Below are positions 45,315 to 53,497 of a DNA stretch of 64,000 bases, piece after piece. Source of the stretch: Nocardia alni (GTDB taxonomy: Bacteria; Actinomycetota; Actinomycetes; Mycobacteriales; Mycobacteriaceae); contig NZ_JAGPOX010000007.1 in assembly GCF_019038435.1 (NCBI RefSeq), positions 1 to 64,000 on the forward strand. The letters run 5' to 3'. The notes under the pieces are model-generated. The model searched no databases, was not told the origin of the DNA, and saw nothing but the letters and a program-made list of their open reading frames with translations. Position 1 is the stretch's first letter, and every line of letters begins with the position of its first letter. Made by a program: the position numbers and the translations under genes.

Positions 45315-46559
45315 TCAGCGTCCGATGCGTTGCTGTGGATGGTGGTGGGCGAGGTGCCGGCGCAGCAGGTCGCGTCCGTAGTCGCCGCCGTTGGGGGTGC
45401 GCACGATGGTGTGGACGTGGAACGGTTCGGGCTGGTCGTTGTCCAGGAAAACGCCTTGGTGGCAGTCGTATTCGATCAGGACGACGGGGCTGTGGATGCG
45501 GTAGTAGAAGGCGTCGTCGTTGCCGCTCCCGCCGACCCAGGCGATGTGCGTGTCATCGAGATGCCGCTCGACGCCTTCCATGAATGCGGCGGCGGGACCG
45601 TCCGGGAGTCGCTGCGCGTAGGTCTTCACCAGGTGGAGCAGCGATTCCCGCTGCCTGTGGGAGAGTCCGCCGGCCGGTAGTCCCGCGTAGGGGATGACAC
45701 GGTTGTCCTGGGCGGCGCCGCCCCGCTCCCTGCCGTTGACCGGGTCGGCGAGTTCGGCGGGCAGGTCCTGCACCCGCATCGACGGGTTGAGAACGGCCCG
45801 CCGGGCCTGTTCGGGGCGCAGGCTGCGCCGCAGGTCGAGTCCGGCCGTGCGTTGTTCGTCGAACAGGCGCAGGCCTTTGTGCGTGCCGCGGTCGGCCTCG
45901 GCGGGCTCGGCGCCGAGGAAGGTGGGAGTCAGGACCATCTGCCGGCCGATGATGAAGCAGTGCATGTCGAGGTGATGCCCCCACAATTGCCATCCCCACG
46001 GCTCCGTTGTCGACGGAGTGCCGAACACCGCGAAGAAATAGGCGTACTCGGCAAGGGTGTCACGGTAGCTGTCGACCAGCTCGCCGAGCGCGGCGTTGAG
46101 TTTCATCGCGGTCCGAGCGTCGGAAAACCCGGTGGCGGACAGGGACTCCTCGACGATCGCGAGCGCACGCGCACGCTGCGCGGGCTCGAGATCCGCCAGC
46201 CGCAGACCGTGCGGATCCCAGTTCGGAAAGGCATTGATCCACATGCGCCATTCGTCCGCATCGACGGCGAACAGGACGTCTTCGCGCTGCGCGGGAGTGA
46301 GGCGGTCGAGGAAGGCGGTCGCCGCCTTCTTCGCGGGCCCGGGATCCCAGCCGGTGTCTTGGAGGGCGAACAGATCGGGTACGACGTGCCCGTCCGTCGT
46401 GATGCCGACCAGCGGCTCCTTCGCCTTCTCGAGCACGGGCGGGAACGACTCCCGGATCGCCTGGAGATGCGCGGGAAGGGCCGAGAGATCCGCCCGGCCG
46501 TCCTGGATCGGGAGTCCGAGGACGGGTCCGAATCCCCGGTAGTGCGTCTTTTCGTCCAT
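45315..46559 (-). CDS. DUF3500 domain protein
   Basis: A 414-aa protein of the DUF3500 family. The signature GWQLWGHHLDMHCFIIG at ~195 is followed by QMVLTPTFLGAEPA; later come WVGGSGNDDAFYYRIHSPVV and EPFHVHTIVRTPNGGDYG. The clustered His residues (GHHLDMH, HVHTIVR) suggest metal binding, but no reaction is established. It lies 31 bp after an NAD(P)-binding oxidoreductase on the same strand, with an HxlR regulator divergent. The three genes form a small unit. Confidence 0.85.
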   Translation of the reverse strand: MDEKTHYRGFGPVLGLPIQDGRADLSALPAHLQAIRESFPPVLEKAKEPLVGITTDGHVVPDLFALQDTGWDPGPAKKAATAFLDRLTPAQREDVLFAVDADEWRMWINAFPNWDPHGLRLADLEPAQRARALAIVEESLSATGFSDARTAMKLNAALGELVDSYRDTLAEYAYFFAVFGTPSTTEPWGWQLWGHHLDMHCFIIGRQMVLTPTFLGAEPAEADRGTHKGLRLFDEQRTAGLDLRRSLRPEQARRAVLNPSMRVQDLPAELADPVNGRERGGAAQDNRVIPYAGLPAGGLSHRQRESLLHLVKTYAQRLPDGPAAAFMEGVERHLDDTHIAWVGGSGNDDAFYYRIHSPVVLIEYDCHQGVFLDNDQPEPFHVHTIVRTPNGGDYGRDLLRRHLAHHHPQQRIGR

Positions 46560-46590
46560 GATGGAATATGCCTTTCTCGCCGGGACTACC

Positions 46591-47238
46591 TCAGTGGGCG
46601 AGGTTGACGTGTACCCGGTGGTGGTCGCCTTTCTCGATCAGGTCGATGAGCCCGAGGGCGTAGTCCGGTGCGGAGATCGCGCCGCCGTCCTCGGGTGCGA
46701 CCGCGACGTCGTCGCCGAGCCGGTAGCGGCCGAGTCGTTCGCCGGGTACGTGGGCGCCGAACCGCAGCGCCGGGCTGACGAAGACCCAGTCGAGTGTCGC
46801 GGGCGTGGCAGGAAGATCCTCGATGACGAACGCCGCTCCGGCGCGGATTTCGTCGTGAATCTCGGCGGGGACGTTGCTCAGGTCTGCGACGAACCGCTCC
46901 GCGCCGGGCGCGGGACGCAGCGAGGAGTGGCCGCCGACGATGTACAGGCGTACGCCCGCGGCATCGGCCAGACGCGTGATGGTGCGGTGGACGTCGCGCC
47001 AGGTGCCGGCCAGCGGGCCGCGTGGAGCGAGTGCGGCCACCACGACGTCGGAACCCTCGATCGCCGAGGACAGCATTGCCTCGTCGGTGGCGTCGCCTTG
47101 GACATAGGTCACGTTCGGAATCGGCGCGTCGGGGAGCGAACGGCTCAGCGCGGTGACCTGGTGACCACGGGCGGTGGCCTCCGCGACGATAGCTGAACCG
47201 GCATAGCCGGTGCCGCCGAGGACGAGGATGCGAGACAT
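46591..47238 (-). CDS. NAD(P)-binding oxidoreductase (NmrA/atypical SDR)
   Basis: A 215-aa Rossmann protein beginning RILVLGGTGYAGSAIVAEA. A second segment, DVVVAALAPRGPLAG, and LYIVGGHSSLRPAPGAERF fit the NAD(P)H-binding atypical-SDR family often found under HxlR control. It is divergent from the HxlR regulator at 47328, 89 bp between starts. It is first in the unit with the DUF3500 gene. Confidence 0.85.
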   Translation of the reverse strand: MSRILVLGGTGYAGSAIVAEATARGHQVTALSRSLPDAPIPNVTYVQGDATDEAMLSSAIEGSDVVVAALAPRGPLAGTWRDVHRTITRLADAAGVRLYIVGGHSSLRPAPGAERFVADLSNVPAEIHDEIRAGAAFVIEDLPATPATLDWVFVSPALRFGAHVPGERLGRYRLGDDVAVAPEDGGAISAPDYALGLIDLIEKGDHHRVHVNLAH

Positions 47239-47327
47239 GGGGTGCCTTTTCCCGAGGAGAACATGGCGCCGGACGACGCCTGCGATTACCGTATGAGTGC
47301 AACTCTCCGAGGGGAAGAAGGCACTTT

Positions 47328-47759
47328 GTGGTAACCACTCAGGCGGAAACGGCGCTCTGGGACAGCCCCTACCGCGCGGACTGCCCCACTCGCCGCATCC
47401 TGGATCGCATCGGCGACCGGTGGACGGTGCTCATCGTGGTCTCCCTCTGGGACGGCACCGCCCGCTTCTCGGAACTGCGCCGCCGCATCGAGGGCATCTC
47501 GCAGAAGATGCTCACCCAGACCCTGCGCGGCCTCGAACGGGACGGACTCGTGCAGCGCACCGTCCACACCGAAGTCCCGATCCGCGTCGAGTACACGCTC
47601 ACCGAGGCGGGCCGCACCCTGTGCGAGCCACTGCGCGCGCTGCAGGAATGGGCGGTCGCGCACCTCGGCGACGTGTCGGCCTCGCAGGAAGCCTACGACC
47701 GCGCTGATCGACCTTCTCCGGACTTCACTGATCGCGACAGGAACCCTGCGACGGCATGA
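47328..47759 (+). CDS. HxlR-family regulator
   Basis: A 143-aa MarR-like winged-helix regulator of the HxlR group. It contains the N-terminal Cys often involved in sensing (YRADCPTRRILDRIGDRW) and the winged helix RFSELRRRIEGISQKMLTQT, then LRGLERDGLVQR. The GTG start is at 47328. It is divergent from the NAD(P)-binding oxidoreductase and most likely regulates it. HxlR proteins commonly sense aldehydes, oxidants or quinones. Confidence 0.9.
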   Translation: MVTTQAETALWDSPYRADCPTRRILDRIGDRWTVLIVVSLWDGTARFSELRRRIEGISQKMLTQTLRGLERDGLVQRTVHTEVPIRVEYTLTEAGRTLCEPLRALQEWAVAHLGDVSASQEAYDRADRPSPDFTDRDRNPATA

Positions 47760-47835
47760 CGCCCGCCTCTGGATCGTATCGACCCATAGGTTGTTCGTGC
47801 GGGGGCCGGCCGCACCGATACCCATGAACACCCGC

Positions 47836-47888
47836 AGCCTAGCCTTGCTGCGGGACGGAGGTTGGTGTCCGACTCCCCTCCGGGCACA
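47836..47888 (+). pseudogene. Relic resembling the tRNA-Leu 3' half
   Basis: The text ACTCCCCTCCGGGCACAG here resembles AGTCCCCCTCCGGACACAG at the end of the tRNA-Leu gene (to 35414). Upstream, GCCTAGCCTTG recalls the anticodon-stem part GCGCTAGCTTG. The following hairpin (47897-47925) is also similar to the tRNA-Leu terminator. No complete cloverleaf can be drawn, so this is a remnant. It may mark the far end of an old tRNA-targeted insertion. Confidence 0.4.
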
Positions 47889-47896
47889 GCGGGAAA

Positions 47897-47925
47897 CGAA
47901 AGCCATTGCAGTGCAACGGCTTTCG
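47897..47925. terminator. Hairpin similar to the tRNA-Leu terminator
   Basis: CGAAAGCCATTGCA / TGCAACGGCTTTCG forms a near-perfect stem with one mismatch. Eight of its outer bases match the hairpin at 35425-35453. It lies between the HxlR gene and the convergent cutinase, so it may now terminate either one. Confidence 0.65.
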
Positions 47926-47964
47926 GCGTATCTGCGAGCTGATCGAGGCTACGCGCGAGTCAAC

Positions 47965-47993
47965 CGAACGCCGTTGCTATGCAACGGCGTTCG
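47965..47993. terminator. Second perfect hairpin
   Basis: CGAACGCCGTTGC / GCAACGGCGTTCG is a perfect 13-bp stem with loop TAT. With the hairpin 40 bp before it, it forms a double terminator in the 367-bp gap between the HxlR gene and the convergent cutinase. No gene is seen in that gap. Confidence 0.75.
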
Positions 47994-48126
47994 GCATATT
48001 CAGGGCTGCGTGTCGATCAGGTTTGCCGCCGAGTCGTGGTTCGAGTTGGCGAGGTTAGCCTCGGGGTGCATGTGGGCGAGTAGCCGTGCTGGTGGTGCGG
48101 GGTACTCGGAGACGGGGTGCTTGTGG

Positions 48127-48903
48127 CTATACCCTGGCGGCGGCGAAAGCGGCTGCTGCTGAGGCGTCGGTGCCGTAGGTGAGGTGGGCGGCGGCGTTTG
48201 CGCCGGCGGGCTGGCATATCGGGTCGCCTGTGGCGCAGAAGTCGTCCGTGCGGCTCGCGTAGGTGCCGGTGACGCTCTTGCCCAGGGCTCTGATCGGGTT
48301 GCCGAACAACAGGATCGCGGCGACCTTTGGTTGGATCGCGGAGGGGATCGTGGCGGTGCTGGAGCCACCGACCGTGGCGCCGGCGCTGCTGATGCCGATC
48401 GAGTTGTCCACCACGTTGGCGCCCTGGGAGTAGCCCAGGAGGATGAACTCCTCTTGGGGGCAGGCCGTCGCCTGGCTGGTCAGGTGATTGACCAGGTCGG
48501 TGTTGCCTTGCTGCACCGAAGACGGCTCGACCAGGCTCGCCGGATAGTTCACCGCGTACGAACCGAGTGTCTTGCCCGTCAGCGCCGACTGCAGGGCCGA
48601 ATACACGGGCTGGCCGACGACCGTACCCAGACCGGGCGACTCGAAAGTACCCCTGGCCGCGTCCAACTCGACATCCGTGCACGACGAGGCCGTGGTCGTC
48701 GCGGTCGTTGCCGGGGTGGTCGTGGCCGGAGTCGTCGTAGTCGTTGCCGGTGTGGTTGTGGCCGGTGCCGGTGTGGTCGGAACGGCCTTGGACGGATCGG
48801 CGGTGGCCATGGCCGTGCCGCCGACTGTCAACATCAAAGCGGCGGCGCAGACGTGCACGGTCTGGCTGAATCTTTTGTGCGGCAACGAGTTCCACATAGT
48901 CAT
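48127..48903 (-). CDS. Cutinase-family exported esterase with Thr/Pro linker
   Basis: A 258-aa secreted serine esterase/lipase of the cutinase family. A Sec signal peptide covers residues ~1-36 (ending GTAMATADP). A Thr/Ala/Pro linker follows (~40-70) made of ATTTP-like repeats, probably O-glycosylated. The catalytic domain has nucleophile LGYSQGANVV, disulfide-linked Asp loop FCATGDPICQP and His in AAHLTYG. The triad and both disulfide Cys pairs appear complete. Related mycobacterial Culp proteins hydrolyse lipids or envelope esters. It is a single gene, divergent from the TetR regulator at 49078 with 174 bp between. Confidence 0.88.
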   Translation of the reverse strand: MTMWNSLPHKRFSQTVHVCAAALMLTVGGTAMATADPSKAVPTTPAPATTTPATTTTTPATTTPATTATTTASSCTDVELDAARGTFESPGLGTVVGQPVYSALQSALTGKTLGSYAVNYPASLVEPSSVQQGNTDLVNHLTSQATACPQEEFILLGYSQGANVVDNSIGISSAGATVGGSSTATIPSAIQPKVAAILLFGNPIRALGKSVTGTYASRTDDFCATGDPICQPAGANAAAHLTYGTDASAAAAFAAARV

Positions 48904-49077
48904 GGCGAATCACGCTTCTTCGTCTCGAGGGGGAGCGGGCATCCCGGCCATTCATTACTAAGCGGTCGGTTATGCCTGGTGACGTGCCTCACCGTACTGG
49001 CGGGTAATACGAGCGTCAACGGGTCGCTGCACGGCGAATCATCAGCTATAACAGGATCTTTCGCGTTCTCGTCAGCG

Positions 49078-49776
49078 ATGAGCCGTACGGTGGGGGCCGT
49101 GCGAATGGAGCCGACACCAGCAGAGGAAGCCCCGGGGGCCGTGGCGAGCGTGCTCGGACGGTCGCTGGAACAGCAGATCGAACGTCACCGATTCCCGGAG
49201 GGCTACCGGCGAATTTTTCACGTTGCGATCGAGGCCTTCGCCGAGCGCGGCTTCTACGCCACCTCGACGCGCGATATCGCTGCTAGAGCCGGTATGAGTC
49301 CGTCCGGGGTTTTTACGCATTTCAAAACGAAAGAAGAGGTTCTCTATCGGATCGCGGTCGCCGCCTTCGATCTCACCGAAGAAATTACGGTTTCGGCGGC
49401 AAACAACTCGCTGGCCCCTACGGACCGGCTTCGCGCACTGGTATTTACGCTCACCGCCTGGCTCGCCCATCACGGCGCTTCCGTACGAGTGGTGCTGAAT
49501 CAGCTCGATGCGCTGACGCCCGAGCATAGGGACGAGATATTCGACAAGCAGCGCGCGATGAATCAACTTGTGCGCGGCATCATGAAGGACGGCGTCGAAC
49601 GCGGCGAATTCGACATACCGGACATCCCCATCACGAGTATCGCGGTGCTGTCGATCTGCGTCGATACCGCCCGCTGGTATCGACCCGGTCATCACCGCAC
49701 CACGACAGAACTCGGCCACCATCATGCCAACGCGGCATTACGTATGGTCGGTGTGCGGGAAATCCCTCAATCTTGA
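49078..49776 (+). CDS. TetR-family regulator
   Basis: About 232 aa, with HTH at ~60-82 (STRDIAARAGMSPSGVFTHF) and a C-terminal domain like those of KstR-type regulators of lipid metabolism. ATG 49078 is used; ATG 49105 is an alternative and either leaves the HTH at normal depth. The longer open frame upstream is only the shadow of the cutinase gene. It is divergent from the cutinase and may control it. Confidence 0.83.
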   Translation: MSRTVGAVRMEPTPAEEAPGAVASVLGRSLEQQIERHRFPEGYRRIFHVAIEAFAERGFYATSTRDIAARAGMSPSGVFTHFKTKEEVLYRIAVAAFDLTEEITVSAANNSLAPTDRLRALVFTLTAWLAHHGASVRVVLNQLDALTPEHRDEIFDKQRAMNQLVRGIMKDGVERGEFDIPDIPITSIAVLSICVDTARWYRPGHHRTTTELGHHHANAALRMVGVREIPQS

Positions 49777-49944
49777 ATTCTGGCTCCGCTCATTGTATCC
49801 ATTTTTCGATGAATAATCATGAATGTCGAATACTCGAATTATGACTCGTCATATCATCTGCCTTCGGAATGCGCGTCGGGCAACTGTCGGCTCAGGGGTT
49901 TCCAGGGCCGGTGAACCTTACCGGCGGGAAGTACAGTCGGGCGC

Positions 49945-50868
49945 GTGGAGATGCGGGAGATCGAGGCGTTCCTGGCGGTCGCGGCGGAGTTGCATTTCGG
50001 CCGGGCCGCACAGCGCCTGCATCTGACTACGACCAGTGTCAGTCAGGCGGTGCGCACGCTGGAACGTCGGGTCGGCGCGCCGCTGTTCGAGCGCACCAGC
50101 CGTCGGGTGGTGCTCACCGCGCTGGGGGAGCAGTTGCGGGCGAAGGTCGAGCCGGCGTTCGCCCAGTTGCACGACGCGGTGAGCGAGGCGCAGCGTTCGG
50201 TACGGCTGCCGTATCGTGACACGCTGCGGGTGACAGTCGCTTCCAGCCTCTCGCATGTGGTGGGTAAGCGAATCAGCGACGAGTTTCGCGCGGCGTGCCC
50301 GGATTGTGAGCTGATCAAGGTCGAATACGATTCCGGCGAGTTGCTCCGGTGGCTGGACGGCGGCTTTTTCGTCGATGACGTGTGCGTTGCCCGGGTGCCC
50401 GAGGTCGATCCGCTGCCGTTGCCGGACTGGGTTGCGGTGGGGCCCTTGTTGTTTCGTGAGTCCCGGGTGGCCTTCATGAGCCCGCGGCATCCGCTGGCGC
50501 GGCGCGCGAGCCTCGATGTGGAGGACTTGGCCGACTGGGATGTCATGCGCGCGCAGGGATACGGTCCCTACGCGGATGCCTGGACACCGGCACGGACCCC
50601 GAGTGGCAGGCCGGTGCGGCGGGTGCAGCAGACCCGGTGGACCTATCTGTACGACATTTCGGCCCTGCTCGCCGACGGAACGCTGCTACATGTGTCGACG
50701 CCGGCCGTGGGTGATGTGCTCGGCAGCGATCTGGTCGCGCGGCCGATCACCGGTTTGCCATCGGTGCGCGTCACGCTGCTGTGGTCCCGGCATGCCGCGC
50801 ATTCGCGGATCACCGAATTCGCCGCCGCGGCGGCGAACGCCTTCGCCGAGTCGCGATCATGCGGTTGA
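49945..50868 (+). CDS. LysR-family regulator
   Basis: A 307-aa LysR-type regulator. The N-terminal winged HTH is IEAFLAVAAELHFGRAAQRL then HLTTTSVSQAVRTLERRVGA. The effector domain begins DTLRVTVASSLSHVV. The GTG start is at 49945; ATG 49951 is possible. It is followed after 64 bp by an NTF2-like gene in the same direction, which may be co-transcribed, unlike the usual divergent LysR arrangement. Confidence 0.88.
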   Translation: MEMREIEAFLAVAAELHFGRAAQRLHLTTTSVSQAVRTLERRVGAPLFERTSRRVVLTALGEQLRAKVEPAFAQLHDAVSEAQRSVRLPYRDTLRVTVASSLSHVVGKRISDEFRAACPDCELIKVEYDSGELLRWLDGGFFVDDVCVARVPEVDPLPLPDWVAVGPLLFRESRVAFMSPRHPLARRASLDVEDLADWDVMRAQGYGPYADAWTPARTPSGRPVRRVQQTRWTYLYDISALLADGTLLHVSTPAVGDVLGSDLVARPITGLPSVRVTLLWSRHAAHSRITEFAAAAANAFAESRSCG

Positions 50869-50932
50869 GCCGCACGATCGTCACCAGAATCGTCGTTGTC
50901 GGCCGGTGCCGATGCGCGGCAGAGTGGTACCC

Positions 50933-51373
50933 ATGTCCACGGCAGAAATCATCACCGTCATCGACGCTGTCTTCGACACCGTCGATGCCAAGAAGTTCGA
51001 CCAGACCGAGGCGTTGTTCACCGAGAATGTGTGGGTCGATTTCACCAGCCTCAATGGCGGCGAGCCGGCCACACTCACCCGCACGCAATTGGTCGACGCC
51101 TGGCGCCAGGGTCTGCATCCGAAGAAACAGAGCTTCCATATGGTCGGCCACTATCGGATCGCGGTCGACGGCGATACCGCGTCCGCGGCGGTGAAGGGAT
51201 ACGCCTACAACGTGCTGGACGCCGATCTCGGCGGCGGCATGTGGGAGGTCTGGGGCACCTACGACATCCCGTTGCACCGGACCGCCGACGGCTGGAAGGC
51301 CAGCGGAATCACCTTCCACGCCTGGCATTCCCGGGGCGCCGACTCCGTCCGCACCCACGTACTGTCGCAGTGA
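50933..51373 (+). CDS. NTF2-like (SnoaL-type) protein
   Basis: A 146-aa protein of the SnoaL-like/NTF2 fold: IDAVFDTVDAKKFDQTEALF, VWVDFTSLNGGEP, FHMVGHYRIAVDGDTASAAV and YDIPLHRTADGWKASGITFH. It is probably an enzyme or small-ligand binder; the reaction is unknown. ATG 50933. It lies downstream of a LysR gene. Confidence 0.82.
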   Translation: MSTAEIITVIDAVFDTVDAKKFDQTEALFTENVWVDFTSLNGGEPATLTRTQLVDAWRQGLHPKKQSFHMVGHYRIAVDGDTASAAVKGYAYNVLDADLGGGMWEVWGTYDIPLHRTADGWKASGITFHAWHSRGADSVRTHVLSQ

Positions 51374-51417
51374 CCCACGCTACAGCCCTGGCGTTCGGGC
51401 GGGCACGGCGGGGGAAG

Positions 51418-51590
51418 GGTCGCGAACGTATTTCAGGAATTGCTGCCCACACTGACCGAACACATGGCTCTGGAGGAAGCCGAAATCCTTCCGCTGTCCG
51501 AGAAATACATCACGGCCACGGAGTGGAAAGAACTGGTCGCCCACGCGATGGGTGCTCGGCGACCTTCCGTCGATCGGAACTGCACACTGG
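51418..51590 (+). pseudogene. Hemerythrin-domain fragment
   Basis: A plus-strand frame reads NVFQELLPTLTEHMALEEAE, then ILPLSEKYITATEWKELVAH. This is the last helix pair of an HHE hemerythrin domain, with the typical H..xEE..ILPL pattern. The N-terminal helices with the other iron ligands are absent and the frame becomes unrelated after AHAMGA. It has no usable start. It is a remnant of a lost hemerythrin-like gene in the 316-bp gap. Confidence 0.65.
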
Positions 51591-51689
51591 TCCGCTGGGA
51601 ACCGTTCGAGCAGGAGAACGGCGTCGTGAACGAACAGGCCGTGGTGGCTCGAGCGTCCTGGCAGCGGTAATGACGTCGTCGCGGGATAC

Positions 51690-52391
51690 TCAGCGGCTGG
51701 GGTCCGGCGTGGTGAGGTAGGCGGTCGCCATGGTGGAGACCTCTCCGGCCCACTGTCCCCAGGAGATCCCGTCCGGCCAGATGTGTGCGGAGGTTGTGCG
51801 GTGGATGCCCGAACCGGTGATTGTGCGTGCGGTCAGGACCAGCGCGGTCATCGGATCGGGGCGGCGGACCTCGTCGATGTGGCGCATCGCGGCGCCGAGG
51901 AAAAGCCGCTGGATGGTCTCCAGGGCGCGGGCGCCGCGTTCGGCCAGTTCCTTGTTGCGGTCTCCGCCGAGCACGGACGGGAGCACGTGCGCACCCGCCG
52001 AGAAGCCGTCCGCCAGGGCACGGGTGAATGTCTCGACCGTGCTCGCCAGGTTGTCGTCGGCAGCGTCCAGTGCTTGGGCCAAGCCCTCCTCGACCCGGGT
52101 GAGCAGCCTGTCCTTCACCGCGTTGAGCAGCTGGTCCTTACCCGCGAACCGGCTGTAGATCGAACCGATCGACACGCCGGCGTGATCGGCGACCGCGGCC
52201 ATGGTCAGCTCGTCGGAACTCATGGTGGCCAGCAGTTGTTCGGCCGCGATCACGATCCGCTGCAGCGCCGCGCGGCTTCGCGCCTGCTGCGGCGGGTTGA
52301 ACCCGGGCGGAATCTTGTCGGCACCCACGGGGCTGACGTTACTGGTCGGCGGCACGATGTAGGTCACCGGCTCGGGGGCGGCCGCGGTCAC
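51690..52391 (-). CDS. TetR-family regulator
   Basis: A ~233-aa regulator with HTH around 61-83 (TMAAVADHAGVSIGSIYSRF) and a long C-terminal helical domain. The GTG start at 52391 is tentative; GTG 52367 is an alternative, and a GTG at 52465 would overlap the esterase stop. It is the last gene of the minus-strand set esterase/flavin monooxygenase. A palindrome before the monooxygenase (54752-54767) is a likely site of action. Confidence 0.83.
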   Translation of the reverse strand: MTAAAPEPVTYIVPPTSNVSPVGADKIPPGFNPPQQARSRAALQRIVIAAEQLLATMSSDELTMAAVADHAGVSIGSIYSRFAGKDQLLNAVKDRLLTRVEEGLAQALDAADDNLASTVETFTRALADGFSAGAHVLPSVLGGDRNKELAERGARALETIQRLFLGAAMRHIDEVRRPDPMTALVLTARTITGSGIHRTTSAHIWPDGISWGQWAGEVSTMATAYLTTPDPSR

Positions 52392-52462
52392 GGTACAGGC
52401 GGACAGACTCCTCCGGCGCCGGCTCGCATGGCTTTCGGGGGGACTGCGATAGCGGCTCTCCT

Positions 52463-53443
52463 TCACGGATGCTCGTCCTGGGCCGGTGCGAGGGTGCGTT
52501 CGAGGAAGCTCAGCACGCGTGCCCGCATTTCCGCCGTCTCGAATTGCGGGCCACCGTGATCGCCACCGGCCACATCGACGAACGTGGCATCCACGCCGGC
52601 CGCGCGCAGTGCCTCGTGGAAGCGCACACTTTGCCGCTGTCCCACTCGCATGTCGGTGTCGCCGTGGCAGATCAGCATCGGCGGCGCCCCGGCGTGCACG
52701 CGATCGATCGGGCTCGCGGCCCGGGCCCGCCCGGGATCGTCGGCGGGCACGTAGCCCAGGAAGCGGCTCTCGGTGGAATCCGGTGTGCCGGGCAGTTCCA
52801 CCGGCCCATCCGGATGGGCGTCCTGCCCGAAGGTCGTCCAGTCGGTGGGGCCGTAGAAGTCGATCACGGCGGCCAGGTCGCTGGACACCCCGGCCGAGGT
52901 CCCGAGGTCGCCTTCCAGTTCCTGGTCGCCGTTGGTCAGCCCCGCCATGGTGAGCAGGAACGCGCCCGCGGACGAACCCCATCCGGCGATGCGGTCGGTC
53001 CGCAGGCCGTACTGGGCGCCGTTGGCGCGGACCCACCGGATCGCGGCCTTGACGTCGTGCAACGGACCCGGATACACCGCCTCGTCGCGAAGCCGGTAGC
53101 TGACCGAGACCACGGCGTAGCCGGCCTCCGGCAGGAACGGCCACGGCCCCATCTCCTTGAGCCCGGCGATCCAACCGCCGGGGTGGGCATAGACGACGAC
53201 CGGATGCGGGCCGGGCCGATCGGCCGGTACGTGGATGTCCAGCAGTAGTGGCCGGTAACCGAGCACGACCGCGTAGCCGATGTTGCGATAACTGACGGCT
53301 CCCGGGATGAGCCGCTGCGGTTGCGGTGTGCGAAGTCCTTCCGGCGCGGCGTCGAGCATGTTCACCCCCGACAGCCCGGCCAGCAGTTGGGCCGGTGGCA
53401 GATTGCGGCCCGCGAGTGCCGCCGATGGCTGTGTATCGGTCAT
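52463..53443 (-). CDS. Alpha/beta hydrolase (carboxylesterase, HGGGW type)
   Basis: A 326-aa esterase of the hormone-sensitive-lipase/BD-FAE type. The oxyanion motif is VVYAHPGGWIAG (HPGGW instead of HGGGW). The nucleophile is GWGSSAGAFLL at ~162, with Asp in HGDTDMRVG and His in GGDHGGPQ. The triad is complete. It lies 54 bp after the flavin monooxygenase on the same strand. In such clusters the esterase would release or open an ester or lactone made by the oxygenase; this is inference. Confidence 0.87.
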   Translation of the reverse strand: MTDTQPSAALAGRNLPPAQLLAGLSGVNMLDAAPEGLRTPQPQRLIPGAVSYRNIGYAVVLGYRPLLLDIHVPADRPGPHPVVVYAHPGGWIAGLKEMGPWPFLPEAGYAVVSVSYRLRDEAVYPGPLHDVKAAIRWVRANGAQYGLRTDRIAGWGSSAGAFLLTMAGLTNGDQELEGDLGTSAGVSSDLAAVIDFYGPTDWTTFGQDAHPDGPVELPGTPDSTESRFLGYVPADDPGRARAASPIDRVHAGAPPMLICHGDTDMRVGQRQSVRFHEALRAAGVDATFVDVAGGDHGGPQFETAEMRARVLSFLERTLAPAQDEHP

Positions 53444-53497
53444 TGATGTTTCTCCCGATTTGCGGTGTGCCAGGGTTCGTTTCGGTGTGTCGGAGGG

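Noticed and set aside
47897..47993. Riboswitch or small RNA from the paired hairpins
   Set aside because: Simple perfect stems between convergent genes are better explained as terminators. No conserved aptamer pattern is seen.
48184..49077. Long plus-strand extension upstream of the TetR gene
   Set aside because: It is the antisense of the cutinase gene. The TetR fold begins only after 49078.
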